DNA from: Chalara sp. BL73 | Lineage: Eukaryota > Ascomycota > Leotiomycetes > Helotiales | DNA length: 64,000 nt | Direction of reading: 5' to 3' | NCBI GenBank assembly: GCA_918026815.1 | Contig: CAKJVC010000097.1 | Coordinates: 1 to 64,000, forward strand | Shown: positions 1 through 13,359 of the stretch, piece by piece | Layout: every line of letters begins with the position of its first letter | Position numbering within the stretch: position 1 is the stretch's first letter | Position numbers and translations under genes: made by a program | The notes under the pieces: generated by a model | Told to the model about the DNA's origin: nothing | The model's database searches: none | Seen by the model: only the letters and a program-made list of their open reading frames with translations

Positions 1-1374
1 CGGGCTTCTGCTGCTCCCGGCCCAGGACAATAGAGAAGCCTTCTGACAAAGGAGATCTGTATTTAAAGTTGTATGCCATGAAATTTCCAGGCGAATGATG
101 CTCGAGCCTTATCAGCCTTTCTTGATCAACATTAGCCTTGCCATTGGTAACCCAACCCCACAAACGGAGTTTAGCTCGTTGTCGGACTTCAAGTTCGCGG
201 ATTATAACGTCGCAAGAACGAGGTTGAATTCTGGTCTCTTCAGCTACATATAAAGTTTGCTGCATGTTATACAGAGTTGAGGGATCCTCTGACTCTAGTT
301 CGATGTCGTCGGCAATTGTCAAGTCCTTTGTTCGTCCGAAATACCCATCCCCCAAGATATAAGTGGTAGCACTATGAGCTTCTTCCTATCCTTGTCAGCA
401 GTACACAAAGGACAGCAATAACGCCTGGTCGTGTTTGAGTAATAGAAAGAGGCGGGACGCCCCACTCGTATAGAGATTCAATCTTGTTATACCGGGCTGG
501 AAAGCAAACCCTGATTCCTTTTCCAATGATAGCAGGTGGTTCAAATACAGTGTTCTCATTGAGCCGGAACCGGAAGAAGCGACCAGCCCAAGAGACAGGT
601 GCAACCTTCGACGAACCCTCGAAGCCCTTCGGCGACCTCGCTAAAAGGCCCATCAGCGGCTCTGCGAGTGGTTTGTGAGGCCATAGCTTTCGCATCTGCG
701 AGGATGCCGGGCTTGGATCGGATATCTTGCCCCAGGCGTATATAGAATAGTCTTCTGGATACAATCTAATTATCTCCTCTTGAAGTCTTCTAAATGCTTT
801 GCACTCCCCTCGCCGTATAATAGAGGCATGTTGACGTCGAAGATACCCATTAGACAATATGCAAGGTCCTCTTTCCGGGAAGTTTCTCTGTTAGAAACCC
901 ACGACATCCTTTTAGCAATACTTGCAGTCCTAACACCATCTGGGCATGTGAGGCAATCTTTATCGACTTTGCAAATTTCTTCGATTGTTGTGCTGAGAAG
1001 ATGCCTGGGACCTATCTCGGACCAGTCAAATGCGAGAAAGATCATTTCTTGAGGAGCAATCAGTTCCTGCAGTGTCCATCCACGTTTGAACCATCTGCTT
1101 TGGCGCAGAGCCTTATCCCGGTCACCTTGACTAGGTACATCGGAAAGGTAAGCATAGCAGAGAGCGGCTTGTTCACCTTCGCACAGAAATCAACAATTTT
1201 AGAAAATCCAGATTTGTCGCGGATATAGGCGCTCGTCCTTTCCCGCCACTCTTGAAAGGTCACCTCGTGCGAGGGATCGAGCGCCCAGCTGTGGGACAAG
1301 ATAGCGTAGCGCGGGGCTTTATCCTCATTGTCAAACCATTCCTGTTCGCCAGTGTCCACGTTAATGAGCCACAT
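1..1374 (-). pseudogene. HET-domain (heterokaryon incompatibility) pseudogene, 3' end outside window
   Basis: The first conserved HET block is clear from the start codon at 1374 (MWLIN..., then YAILSHSW and VTFQEW). The third block is also clear (RWFKRGWTLQEL at about 1050-1090, AKRMSWVSNRETSRKEDLAYCLMGIFDVNMP at about 835-930; residues given in short pieces). The middle block that normally holds the W(I/V)D.CCID motif is missing: the frame passes from FCAKV almost directly into KAALCYAYLSDV, which implies loss of roughly 25-30 codons plus a frame change near 1170. A second frame change lies near 820, where YGEG must be joined to KAFRRLQEEI. Further shifts follow in the C-terminal part down to base 1. 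HET proteins trigger cell death after fusion of unlike individuals; this copy could not make a normal domain. Confidence 0.8.
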
Positions 1375-1802
1375 GACTAGGGGCTACAATACACATAGGT
1401 GGCTGGTAAAATTGATGCTGTTACAAGAGTTGTCGGCAAGAGAGGCGTGCTCCAGCGGGGGTCGGGGTGTTCTTCAGGGTAGGGTCGGTGCCAAGTATTA
1501 AAGACATGGTCGTGATTACTTGAGATTGCGAGCCGAGCCATATGCGCTGCACTCTAGCGTTCGATAGAGTTTGTCTCGCTATTTGGACCCGTTTAGGACA
1601 ATGAAAAAAGGTGGTGCAGCCAGTGAGGTTTAGATTTCAGCAGCTCATCTATTGATTGACTTCTCTATAACATGTGCCGCATGTAGGCTGAGGCGTAGCC
1701 GCCGAAGATTCATGTGGATTACGGCGTGCAAGTCAACATCCCACCAAAGTGCTCAACACCATGGGTCATCCAAGTTAACAATACTCATCGCCGTGCGTGG
1801 CA
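1375..1802. other. intergenic region between HET and lectin relics
   Basis: This stretch holds the presumed former promoters of the two divergently arranged relics. I see no convincing coding region, RNA gene or repeat in it. Confidence 0.4.
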
Positions 1803-3157
1803 ATGGCACGGGATTCAACCTTAACCCGCATCAATGAATACAGAAGCGTTGGCCATTTTTCGGATGCAAGCCAGTATATCTCCGAACCTGATTCAGAACC
1901 GGCGAATTTGGGCCCGACTCCCACCGGTACAGCACAAGACTTGCTTGCCACCGAGAAGGAACATCCGTAGTTCCAAAAACGAAGCGCGACGTTCTGGATA
2001 ATAGCCGCAATCTCATCATCTGTGGTCTTGGCTCTTATTATTGGTTTACCCATTCATTTTAAGCTCACTGGTAGGATTAATAGGCAAGTTGGTCGGGATC
2101 GTCAGCTAGTATAACGATAGAAAGGTTGACTCATTTAATCGTTCCGAACGGAGCACAATATACTCGCAAGTTCTTACTGCTGCGGAGCTGGATGGACAAC
2201 TATATCTTTTCGCTAGGGAAAAGGATGGAAAGCTTTCGCAAGCAATCGAAAACAATGGCAACTGGACATGGCAAAATTGGGATCTTTCAAATCAGCAATT
2301 TCTGAGTCAGCCCTCGGCCATGATTTAGAACTCGCCGAAGCAGCTCAACGTATTTGCACTTCGTGCGGGAGATGGTGTTGTACTGACTAAACCTTTCAAA
2401 AACGGGATATGGGGGGACTGGCAATCACTAGGAGCTAGTGCTAGCAGTCCTGTGGCTGCATGTCGCAAGATAAATGGCGACGAGATACACATCTGGGTGA
2501 GGATAATTCTAAGCAAATTATTCACAACTACTGGGAGATGCTCAACAAGTATTGGAATAGCAAGTCTGCTAGCTGGGAGAATTCCATGATAATGATGTTG
2601 CTAAAGGGCCGCTTTCTGCACCTAGCGTTGTGTGCCGAAACACTACCACATTCCATGACGTGGTGATATTCGAGGGGGATTCTGGCCTTGCACTACACAA
2701 ACAATACACTTCCCAACCCATAGCCTGGAGTTCTTGGAAGCAACTCGGTGGGCCATATACTGGCGATCCAGTGATTGCATCACCCGCAATTGACCGTGTC
2801 GACTTTTTCGGTATTCTGAAGGCCAATCAGACTATGATACACAGATCGTGGAATGGAACATCCGACTACACAGAACCTTTCAATCTAGGAGGCACATGGG
2901 CCAGTGTTCCATCGGTTACTGTCAGCGACAATAACAGACTTGATATCTTTGCTCTGGACATCGATGGTGCGGTGAAACGTCGAGCCCGGCTTGACTCGAT
3001 TTGGAATGCCGATTGGAATGATCTGGGTATTTCAGGAAGTAGTGCGCCTTTGGCTATTAAACGCACCACGGAACCAGTGCGGATCATTATTCTCATCTTG
3101 GATATGGGAGGTGAATTGATTCAATCGGTTTGGGAGCCAACTGCGGATGAGGTCTGA
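1803..3157 (+). pseudogene. membrane-anchored PLL-like (beta-propeller) lectin pseudogene
   Basis: Reading from the ATG at 1803 gives a short polar N-terminus, an in-frame TAG at 1968-1970, then a single hydrophobic segment (FWIIAAISSSVVLALIIGLP) at about 1987-2050. Downstream, at about 2160-3157, are repeated units with the signature W..W..LG(G/A)..(S)..P.......(L/V)D(V/I)FAL..DG. This is the pattern of PLL-type propeller lectins (fucose-binding-lectin-like repeats). At least four repeat units are visible. Breaks: stops between the membrane segment and the repeats, a TAG at 2326-2328, and frame changes near 2490 and 2620; the last unit (2630-3157) is an open frame. The architecture (cytoplasmic tail, one membrane anchor, propeller) is a known fungal arrangement. 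The membrane anchor and repeats are seen directly; sugar binding is family knowledge only. Confidence 0.6.
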
Positions 3158-4415
3158 AGAGTATTACCCCATCGGAGAGTATCGATGGTAGTTTCAGCAG
3201 AATTGGGGTGGTGCCAGCATGAGTCGATAAAGCGCTTACCTAGCCATTGGAATTAGACGTATACCTAGGAACCAAGGACCCGTCCAGAAGATCTTCGGAC
3301 GGAAGGGTATGCAACTAATCGATGAGTCGACACATGGACATGAGCCACACTCCATCACCGAGCGAGAGAACATGGCTTACTGTATGATCTTTATAGCCTG
3401 GACTTCTTCGGTGCGTCTACAGTGCAGGAGCTCTGTCGTTCTGCCTTCCTATCCGTATCCTCTATCTCATTAGGGCTACTAATTGTTCTTTAGATTGCAG
3501 AGGAAGACCCAGGAGACTGGGCTATGGCTTGATTCAAGCATGCACATGCCGCCGGACCATACAATCAACTACACCGAGGGACTGACGCACTACATCGACA
3601 ACATGGATCCGCAAGACTGCTAGATATTTTTAAGCAGAGATTGTGATCAGGTATGGAAAATGTGCTGTCCTGGATTGAAAAAAGTATAAGCAGTAGAGAG
3701 ACTGCTGTGTGTACCTGATAGTAGGCTAAAATTGTAGAGAGCGAGACGTCTAGGGGAACCAAGGAAGTATAAGAAACCTCCATCCATCATAAATGTGCCA
3801 CCTAGACTTTCCGCTTGCAAGCTATTTTTTTATTAAAAAAAAATAAGATGAGAGGTAATCAGGAGAGGCAAGGCAGAAACTGCTATGATACCATCTCTTA
3901 CCAAAGTCCCTACATTTAACCACTTTTGTATATGTGATCCTTTCTTACTGTGAATGCTGATTCGTCGGAGAAATGATATAAGGCGGGTTGTGTAAAAGTG
4001 GAGTTGATTAAGAAACGTTTCCCGAAAAAACTTGGCATCTCTTCTCCCAGTAGGTAACTAGCAGTTGAGCAACCTCACAACTGCGGAGGTAAATATGGCT
4101 GTTTTATTTGGGAAGTTTCATGAGTGAGCAACGATATTCCGGACATTTTGATTTTTCGTTAAAGACGGAATGGAACGGATGAGCAACTTAGGGTGGCTGG
4201 CGTACCAGCGGCCAATCACGTATGGATAATCCATAGCAAGGCTTCTGGAGAAGGAGACATATGTAAGTATATATCATTTCTGGATATACCCAAATGATAT
4301 ATTGTGATCCCAGTTCCAATACCTCGAGAGTATTGGTCAGTCTACCTTTAATATATCAAAGTCGAACACAAAGGCGGCTCTCAAGTACCTTTTGATAATC
4401 TTGTCAGCTCTAGCT
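3158..4415. other. intergenic region
   Basis: Mostly AT-rich sequence with poly-A/T runs near 3825-3845. No coding region with recognisable domains. The last few hundred bases presumably include the GAPDH-paralogue promoter. Confidence 0.4.
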
Positions 4416-5680
<1,265 letters not shown>

Positions 5681-6341
5681 CGTTGCAGGCGATGATATTA
5701 GGAACGAAGTTATAGCGGTATAGAAGTATACAAGTAGAAATAGATGTGCGAATAAACCTTGTAATGATGACTGTTATTGACGCCTGAGCGTTGCAAGGTC
5801 TGCATTGAAAGCACACACCACCGTGGCCTATATGGGTAATGAAAAAGCATAACTTGAAGGTGTAGTTATTAAGATGAGGAGGCAAAACAAGGAAGAAAGA
5901 CGAGGAGGCGAGATAGGAAGGCAAATCCATCCCGCTGACCACATCTGCAAGAGCGATAATGTCTTTCTAAATACTTTTCACTGACAAGTTGACTTACAGC
6001 CTCCTGCTTTCTTTCGCAGCTCCTACCAGTGAATATAAAAAAGAAGTCCAACGCAGGAAGAGAGAGAAAAGAATCGATAAGGCAATCTACCAGCTCACCG
6101 CAGCAAGGGAAAGCACAACTCGAGCTGCAGCCTTGAGATTTTATTCATCCACGATATCCAACGCACCTTCCAGCACCTCCTACCACACCACGAGAAACTC
6201 ACTACTCCACAACTTCAACCGACAAAACCCCCATTTCAAAAACAAAAGCAAAGCAAAACTCCTTAGATATTTTCAACTAAGACAGAAACTCCCATTTCAA
6301 CTAACAAACCCCCGCTTTAGACCCTTACAGCCGGTATCATC
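5681..6341. other. intergenic and probable long 5' leader of the next gene
   Basis: A TATA-like stretch occurs near 6034. From about 6100 to 6341 the top strand is CA/AC-rich and poor in G, as in long fungal 5' leaders. The open frame across 5989-6609 overlaps the next gene in another frame and is not supported. Confidence 0.4.
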
Positions 6342-6851
6342 ATGTGCCACATCACTCACACGCGCTTCCGCGACTGCGACTGCCGTCCCACCGCGATCCA
6401 CATCTGCGCCGCGCAAATCGAGCGTACCCGCAACCTCATCCACGGACCGTGCCCCAAGGAGGATTCCGCCGAGAGGCTTGTTGCCGGAGCAGGCTGCCGC
6501 TCGCGCTCGTTGCGGGGATGTCGTCACGACCGCAAGGTCGAGTATTCGTTTGAGGCGACGTCTTGGTCTAGACGCCGGGATTGGATGGATATGGATGGGG
6601 GGGTTGTGAGTGAGGAGGGGAGGGTAGAGGACGATGCTGTCAAGGTTGAGGCGGGTGGGTTGAGGGATGATTTGACTGAGTGGAAGCCGGGCAAGCTGTG
6701 GGATGAGGATTATGTTCCTGGCTTTGGAGACGCTCATGAGCTGAAACAACGGGAGCGGAAGCGCGGGCGTGGTGGGCAGGGAGACGGCGGACGGGCTGAG
6801 GGGAAGAGACGTCGGCATGGGAATGCAGAGGATACCGCTATGGAGCAATGA
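6342..6851 (+). CDS. small Cys-rich fungal hypothetical protein
   Basis: An uninterrupted 169-residue frame. The N-terminal part is rich in Cys and His (starts MCHITHTRFRDCDCR, with further Cys in ICAAQ, GPCPKE, AGCRS and GCRHD), an arrangement often seen at the start of conserved fungal proteins of unknown function. The C-terminal half is acidic and then strongly basic (RERKRGRGGQGDGGRAEGKR), possibly a nuclear signal. No known domain can be named. The start is chosen because the Cys-rich motif begins directly at this ATG after a CA-rich leader; a competing frame (5989-6609) has low-complexity composition. Confidence 0.5.
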   Translation: MCHITHTRFRDCDCRPTAIHICAAQIERTRNLIHGPCPKEDSAERLVAGAGCRSRSLRGCRHDRKVEYSFEATSWSRRRDWMDMDGGVVSEEGRVEDDAVKVEAGGLRDDLTEWKPGKLWDEDYVPGFGDAHELKQRERKRGRGGQGDGGRAEGKRRRHGNAEDTAMEQ

Positions 6852-6970
6852 AGGGGCTTTGGTACTGGGCCGGGACTACTGGGCGGGGAATGAATCTTCA
6901 GCGTGGAGCATAAGTTGTCTGACAGCATATGGGAGCACGAAACATGCTGGTAGTTGCACACGTAATTCAT

Positions 6971-7835
6971 TCATGATGGGCCATTTCCTTTGGGCCCATC
7001 CCCCCATCGTATCTTCTCTCCATGTTTAGTCGTTAGTGAACCTTCTTCCAATCTTGCATCCTCTAGCTTGTCTTCCTGACTCAGCCCATTCGTCGCCCAG
7101 ATCCGCTCAATGCAGAGCTCGAATGGACCTGGGACGCGGTCTATCAATCCAATGCCGACCGTCCTGACCTTTTGCCTCAGCAGCTCTGACTGTGGTTCCA
7201 CCACCATTCCATGGTTCGTCCTTACAAACTCGCTCCACTTGATCAACACGGTCTCCCACTCCCCCGGCCGCCGCGCATATAATCTGTGCTGATGTATATC
7301 CGTGTACACAATACTCTCCGTCTGCAAATTCACGAAATATTTGCGCCCGTCACTCTTTATCCGCAAAGCAAGATATGCGTAAGGATCAACATCCCAGAGC
7401 AGCTTTCCAAACAGCGAGTATCCTCGATCTCTCGTCCGCCATGCGGCATATCCGCTTCGATGGACTTCCGGTCTGTTGGGAGGGAGCTCGATTGATATGT
7501 TGCCATGGAACTTGGCGTGGCCGTTCTTGTTTTCGGAGGGAGACGGGTTGGGGGGTGTAACAGGAGGTATCCAGTCGAAGCTTGCTTTGGAGAATCCGCC
7601 TATGTCGGCATCACTCATCAACTTGTGGTCTGCCAGCGATTCGGGATTATGAAACGAAGTCAGAACATATGGCTGAGTCGGCACTTGCGTCGCTGCTCCT
7701 GTTAATGCTATGGCAATTGGTTAACATAGCTTCGCGCTAAATTCATGGGGGCGTACATATCAACCCAACTCTTTTGAACTCGTCCAAACTTCGCCCCCAA
7801 AAGCCTTTCACCAACAGCTGCGGGGTAGCCCTCAT
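6971..7835 (-). CDS. CIA30-domain mitochondrial complex I assembly factor (NDUFAF1-like)
   Basis: Two exons, 7757-7835 and 6971-7692 (intron 7693-7756), give 266 residues in phase. The family helps assemble the membrane arm of NADH:ubiquinone oxidoreductase in mitochondria. Recognisable CIA30 features: an N-terminal KGFWGRSLDEFKR segment, then DADIGGFSKASFDW, GNISIELP, GYAAWRTRD, YLALRIKSDGRKYFVNLQT, the WETVLIKWSEF core and VRTVGIGLIDRVPGPFELCIERI near the end. The C-terminus is basic and Gly/Asp-rich. The start at 7835 gives a short basic, amphipathic N-terminus suited to mitochondrial import; an in-frame upstream start at 7973 is possible but would add an unlikely His-rich leader. Confidence 0.85.
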
Positions 7836-9836
7836 AGTAGCTCTATTGAAATGGTGGAGGGATTGACCTCCTAATGTATCTGTGGGTAGCTCAAGAAGCT
7901 GATAATCGTGACGACTTTGATGATGCTGTCGGAGGTGTGGATGATCCGATCCATCGCAAAATAGATATTCCACCTCCGCGCCACCACCGTATTGTGATGC
8001 TGTTTGTTTTCGCGACTATGACAATTCAGTCTATTTGATCATGCGCATCAACTTCTAAGAAGACTGATCTCAAAGCATCATATCTACCCTTGATATTGTA
8101 CCTATGAAGACTGCTGGGCTAGAATATGAATCTTGGTTCACCACAGCGATGTTGGTAGTCCTAATGTTGCGTAGCCTACCTTCAGCCAGCCAGCCAGCGA
8201 CAATGAGTTAATATCTTCTTGTCCTGGGAGGTTAACCCAGCAGAGACCATATGTATCCACACAGTTATTACTACGCGTATGTTGTCGTGACTCTTCGGCT
8301 GAAGTGCGACTTGTTCTTCCAGGGACGATGAATTGGCTTGAGACACAATATCTCCTGCCTTCCAAAGGCTGTATGGAATCACAATCTTAAGAAGCTCATG
8401 AAACAACAAAACTATAAAAGATACAATCCTTCTTTGATGTGGACCCAGCTGAAGCATTTGCGTGTCCTTCATCAAAACTTAGGTAGCAGCGGTGCGTTCT
8501 GATGAAACAGCGTGTCTTTCTTTGGCAAGATATCCAGAGGCTATTTGGTTATCTCATTCGCTCTGTCCCCCAACCATACAAGTTCAATTCATCTATATAT
8601 ATGCCAGTATTGATCTCCGCCTTATGTTTTTAGGTAGGAATCAAGTGTTCTTCTGTCGCAGCAAGGCTATCAAATACTCGTTAGGCAGGGCGCAGAGCCT
8701 CCAGAACCTGGGCACAGCTGCTTTCTAAGTCTGTCTCACCAGGTCATCTGCAAGGCACCATCTCTCCCATTTAAGCATATTCGAGAAACGAGAAAAGTTT
8801 CCGATTGTCAGAGCAACGGGCCAATAGTGTCATTCCAAAACCGGTTAGCGTCTCGCTTCTACTCGAAGCCCAAGAGGTTGACCATCATGTACGTTGTTGG
8901 CAGGAGGCCGAAATCTTATGGGAGCCTGTTAACCCATGAGCTCGATCCGAAATGGTTTCCGCAAAGGCGTCAGCATCAGTCTGCTTTGTAGTGGTTGTTA
9001 CCTTCTGTTGTGGTGGAGGTGGGTTGACCTTGCTGTCAAGCCGGTACCTATGTTTGTCGTATCAGAAACGTCTGGCAGAAGGAAGCGGTTCTGGGGCTTT
9101 TTAGACTTTACCTGAATACCTATAATGTAGTAAAGCAACATGCGAGATACAGTTTGGCTGCGTGGGCTCATAAATGGTATGAGGTATAGAGTGTTTCAAG
9201 AAAACATATCTTTGAGGGATAATCAACTTATCTCAAGTCCTCGATGACCGGCCTCCCCCTCCTCAGATTTTACTGCTCCCCTACCAGTCACAGCATCCTC
9301 CTTCCTGTCTCTTCAGTTGATACTCTCTTCTCAGGGTTTTTTATATAGACTGGACTACCTGCGCTTGCGCTCTACGTTTGTCCGACTAAACAACTGCCCG
9401 AGACCAGGACAGAGACTAGTAGAGAATTATTGGCCATTGAGGCGCATCTGATGGCTAATAGCCTAAAGAACTTACTATTTCTAGAAGCCAAACGAATATA
9501 ATCAATTAATAAGTTTTATGGAAACTTTATCAGTCTGTTTAAGAGGTATTAATACATTATAAACAGTGCCTCGGTTACCGTAGGGTAGGGGGGTGATGCA
9601 AATGAGAGAGCAGCACTCGCTCTTTCCGACCCAGACTAGCGGCATGGTCTTTCTGATTCGGGAGGGTATAAACCTACCACTTCATCCGGCTCCCACAACT
9701 TTTCTTTTCCTCTTCTTCATCTCCTTTTCTCCCTTACCACTCCTTGGAATCTCCCATCCAACTCTTGATATCCGTAACCCTTCACATCACCCTTCTACCT
9801 TCATCTGCTTCGCGCAGTGGTTCTCCCCAAGAGGCC
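7836..9836. other. intergenic region
   Basis: Two kilobases without a supportable gene. Open frames at 8138-8728 show no domain and unnatural composition. The block at about 9440-9570 is AT-rich. The 3' end (about 9640-9836) is the pyrimidine-rich promoter and leader of the Rim4-like gene. Confidence 0.45.
9667..9672 (+). promoter_or_regulatory. TATA box of the Rim4-like gene
   Basis: TATAAA lies 165 bp before the first ATG (9837), followed by a CT-rich stretch typical of fungal transcription starts. Confidence 0.4.
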
Positions 9837-12800
9837 ATGCCTCGTCCAATTGATAACGCTGCTGGCGCCGCTGGGAAGCCCGTTGACGATGCCCCCAAAC
9901 CTACCAATATCGCCGGTAAGTAAATAAAACTAGCAGATGTCGCAATCGCTATCCACATCTCTATCACCATTCCCTTCGTCATCTTCACCAGCACCCTCTT
10001 CACCTCTTCCTTCGCACACTGCTTGTTGTCATTATCTCGTTGTCACGTCGCGTAGTCTGGACTCCCCCCTGCGGAAAGCCTCGAACCTCATCTCCTCTGC
10101 TGCCAATGTCAGTGACATGGCCCAGATTGAGGTTTATTGCACTTATCACCGCGGAAAATACCTAGCTACAGTCTCCCATCCTTATCGCTACGATCAGATT
10201 GGGGAATAGGACCATTTTCTCGTCTGTCATTAAGGGCTGCCTGTCCCGCATTTGCATCTAGTTTCCCACACCTATCCTTGTTTACTTCGCGGTCGGAAGA
10301 GCCTTTGCCCGTAAGAGAAGCCCTACAGACGCCATAAGTTCTTGCGTGTTCAAATTCTGAAGCAGTCTTCACGTCTAACTTTCTCCCGCTTAAATTTGAT
10401 TCTCGATTTCACTCATCAACAAGTGTTTGATGATCCTAACTTTAAAAAGAGCGTTCAAGCAATAACTCCCACTTTTCTTACTCATAATACATAAGAGTCC
10501 CCTCTGCATGACACAGCTGGCCAGTAGTTGAATTGAATCCTTATTCCGCGTATACGTCTTTCTCTCCAGCAGTCGTGGCTCGATCATATTGAGTTCCCTC
10601 ATCTTTCTCATCCTCATTAATGTTTCAACAAACATCCGCCAACACCCGCCAATCGGATTATTGGATTATTGGCTTCGCTTGTTCAAATTCAACTAATGCA
10701 ATGGTACCTGAAGATCCTTTATCCAAGTTTCCCCCTTCTAGAATGTCGTAAAAGGGTACCACTATCTGGAAACAGAGTTGCACAGATCAAGAGTACAGCC
10801 ACTTGCCTTTTTTGAATATTGCGTATCTAGTAACTACCCTGATGTCATGTACAGCTCATCACAGATAGACACGGAGTCTTGCCCGTCACAAACGAGCTCC
10901 GTTCTATTGACGGAAGTCTTCGGACGTCTCTAGAAGAACGTAAACTCTCATTTTCTCTCAATTATCGTACCAGAGTCTCAAAGCGAGAGGAGTATTAGTG
11001 GTCACAATTTTTTGTCAGACACTTCCCCTACATGAAAATCACGATCTAATAATATCCCATCCATCACCTGCTTTGGATATTTCCGGCTTCATTAACAATA
11101 TTCTAACGCAGCACTTAGATGATACCCTTTTGAAAACTACTGCTGAGCTCACTGTCGAGGATAGTGATGAAAAGCCCGTGGAGATCAAGTCCAAGGACTC
11201 CGGTGCTTATACTGGCAAGGCAGTTGGTGCTGGATACAAGCCAAAGACCGGAACGTGAGTATTTCAAAGACCCTCGAGACCCGGTCTGATACGTCGCAGT
11301 TGGTCTCCACCCACACCTTTTGTCCGCAACGGCCGCTGCCACAGCGAGGACCCTTTCCAAACATCTGGTCCAAATCACCGCTCTGGTAGTTTCCACACCC
11401 CTAAATCTGCTCGCATCTACAATGAGGACTGGCGCTCAGGTTCTCACAGTGCCGGCTCTTCAGGTGATGGTTCCCCTCTTCAATCCAAGTCCAAGCTTCA
11501 AGCTACCTCCAAGAATCTCACGCTCGACCTTGAGGAGTCTCGTACTTCAGATGCATCCGCCAATCCAGATAATGATCTAACTTCTGGTGGAACCGCACCC
11601 AGCTTCGGTAACTACGGCAATTCTCCTATGGGTAGTGCTTTTGATGCGCAAGCCTTCTACCCTCCAGCATACTGCGTCTTCGTTGCTAAGTAAGTGGACC
11701 CCACTTCCCCGTATCCTTTCCTAATATTACAACAGTCTTCTCGCATCTCAGCCAGATGATGATCTTGAGGCAGCTGTCACTCACGTCTTCCGTGAATTTG
11801 GCCCTGTCTGGGTCAAGATTCGCCGTGATGGTAAGATGATGCCATTCGCATTCTGCCAATATACCAAGGTTGAACATGCTGAGCGTGCTATTCGCGAAGG
11901 CAAGGGCCGCATCATCAATGGTCGGCCATGCCGCACAGAGAAGGCCAAGGCTCATCGTAAGTCCCTCCCACTGTCATTGTCATCAAGAACACATTCACTA
12001 ATAGTACAGGTTTATTCTTGCTTGAGCGTCAATATGGTACTCTTAGCGCCGATGAGGCTCGTCGTGTATTAAGTCAATTTGGTCATCTCGAGGCTTGCTA
12101 TGTCGCAACACCTCTTGAGCGTGCTACTTTCCGTCTTCCTGAGGGCGTGGTTGCTCAATTTGAACTTTACGAAAATGGCCAGAGTGCACAGATTGTGAGT
12201 TTTATTTCCATATACTATGTTCTTCAAATTATGCTTATACTTATATAAGGGCCTTCGTAACCACGGTATCTATCGTTTCACAGCCATCCCTCAAACTGGT
12301 TTCCCTCAAGTTCCAGCCACTATCAGCCCTCGCTCTGGCACCGCCAATTCGTCAGCAAATATATACATTGCTCGCTACGAAATTGATAGACGCACACTAT
12401 TCTGTGGCAACCTTCCAGCCGGTACGATGGAGGCTGAGGTCCACGATCTTTTTGCCGAGTATGGTCATGTGAAAGTAGTCGCAGTTCGCGAGACCGCTTC
12501 TAAGTACGAACGTAAGTATGCCTCAGCATCCTAGCTAATAACAACTAACTCAGGCTTGTAGCAACCGAGAAGTTGTGCTTTGCGTTCATTGAATTTGAGA
12601 ACGTTGAATCAGCTCAAGCCGCTGCCGATTCAAAGGTAAGATTGCCCGCCATCGACTTCCTTTACGCAAACAGTTAACTCCAAAAAAGATTGGCGCCTCC
12701 TTCAAGGGTCGCAACATTCGCGTTAGCTTCAAGAACCCTGACACCTCGCCCCCAGGAGGACAACGTACTCGCAATGGATTTTCACCTGCTCTTCAATCGC

Positions 12801-13359
12801 CACCAACTCGCCCCTTTGGTCCCCGTGCATCTCCGATGTCCCCAGCAATTTCATCCCCATCGGTATGTATTCTTCCAGGGAATATTTTCTTGTTTTTCAT
12901 CTGTTTTGTCGGATTTCCTGGAATCCTCACACAAATCCTGACATATTGCAGGCATACAACGGTTCTCCTTATAGCTACCCCTATGGATATTATCCTCCAA
13001 ATTTTGGTGCTTACAGCGGCGATCAGAGCTATTACTCAGGTTCGCCATACTCCCCGGCATACTATTCATATCCTGGTAGTAGCCCTGCGTATGCGGCCCC
13101 CCCTTCGGCTTCTTCCGAAGTCTCGAGCAGCCCTAGCTACCAATCTGGCTACTATAGTTATGCTGCTTATGGATACCCCACCTCACCATACTGGAGTGCT
13201 CCACCCCAGCCTGTTGAGCAATCCCTAGGTAACTATTATGCGCCAACTCAACCAGCAACCACCGAGACCAACGTCGTCACAACCGAGGGCACTAATATCA
13301 CATCTCTTGATGGTCAAGTTTCAGGCACGACTATTGATGTCTCGGCCCAGGCTCCATAA
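9837..13359 (+). CDS. Rim4-like RNA-binding protein with RRM domains
   Basis: Nine exons join in phase to 642 residues: 9837-9915, 11119-11254, 11300-11689, 11736-11956, 12010-12194, 12250-12511, 12562-12635, 12689-12862, 12952-13359. RRM1 is at about residues 195-276 (YCVFVANLL...DDLEAAVTHVFREFG, MPFAFCQY), followed by a degenerate RRM-like segment to about 337. RRM2 is at about 385-470 (RTLFCGNLP, LFAEYGHVKVV, CFAFIEFEN, FKGRNIRVSF). The last 140 residues are rich in Tyr, Ser and Pro (YSYPYGYY, SYYSGSPYS), a low-complexity tail of the kind that assembles in yeast Rim4. Yeast Rim4 represses translation in meiosis; whether that role holds here is unknown. The first intron is exceptional at 1,203 nt, so the first join is less certain than the others. 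Confidence 0.82.
9916..11118 (+). other. unusually long first intron of the Rim4-like gene
   Basis: Exon 1 ends GCC G before gtaagt. The next coding block fits only if entered at the ag at 11117-11118, where the split codon becomes GAT and the frame continues. At 1.2 kb it is far longer than the other seven introns. It could instead hide a second promoter or unrecognised exons. Confidence 0.5.

Noticed and set aside
1652..1837. Plus-strand 61-residue frame upstream of the lectin relic
   Set aside because: No features; it overlaps the start of the better-supported membrane-lectin frame.
5989..6609. 206-residue open frame overlapping the small Cys-rich protein
   Set aside because: Composition is low-complexity Ser/Thr/Arg and reflects the CA-rich leader and GC-rich coding region; the other frame begins with a conserved-looking Cys/His motif.
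8138..8728. Open frames on both strands in the 7.8-9.8 kb gap
   Set aside because: No domain, no splice context and composition like random translation.
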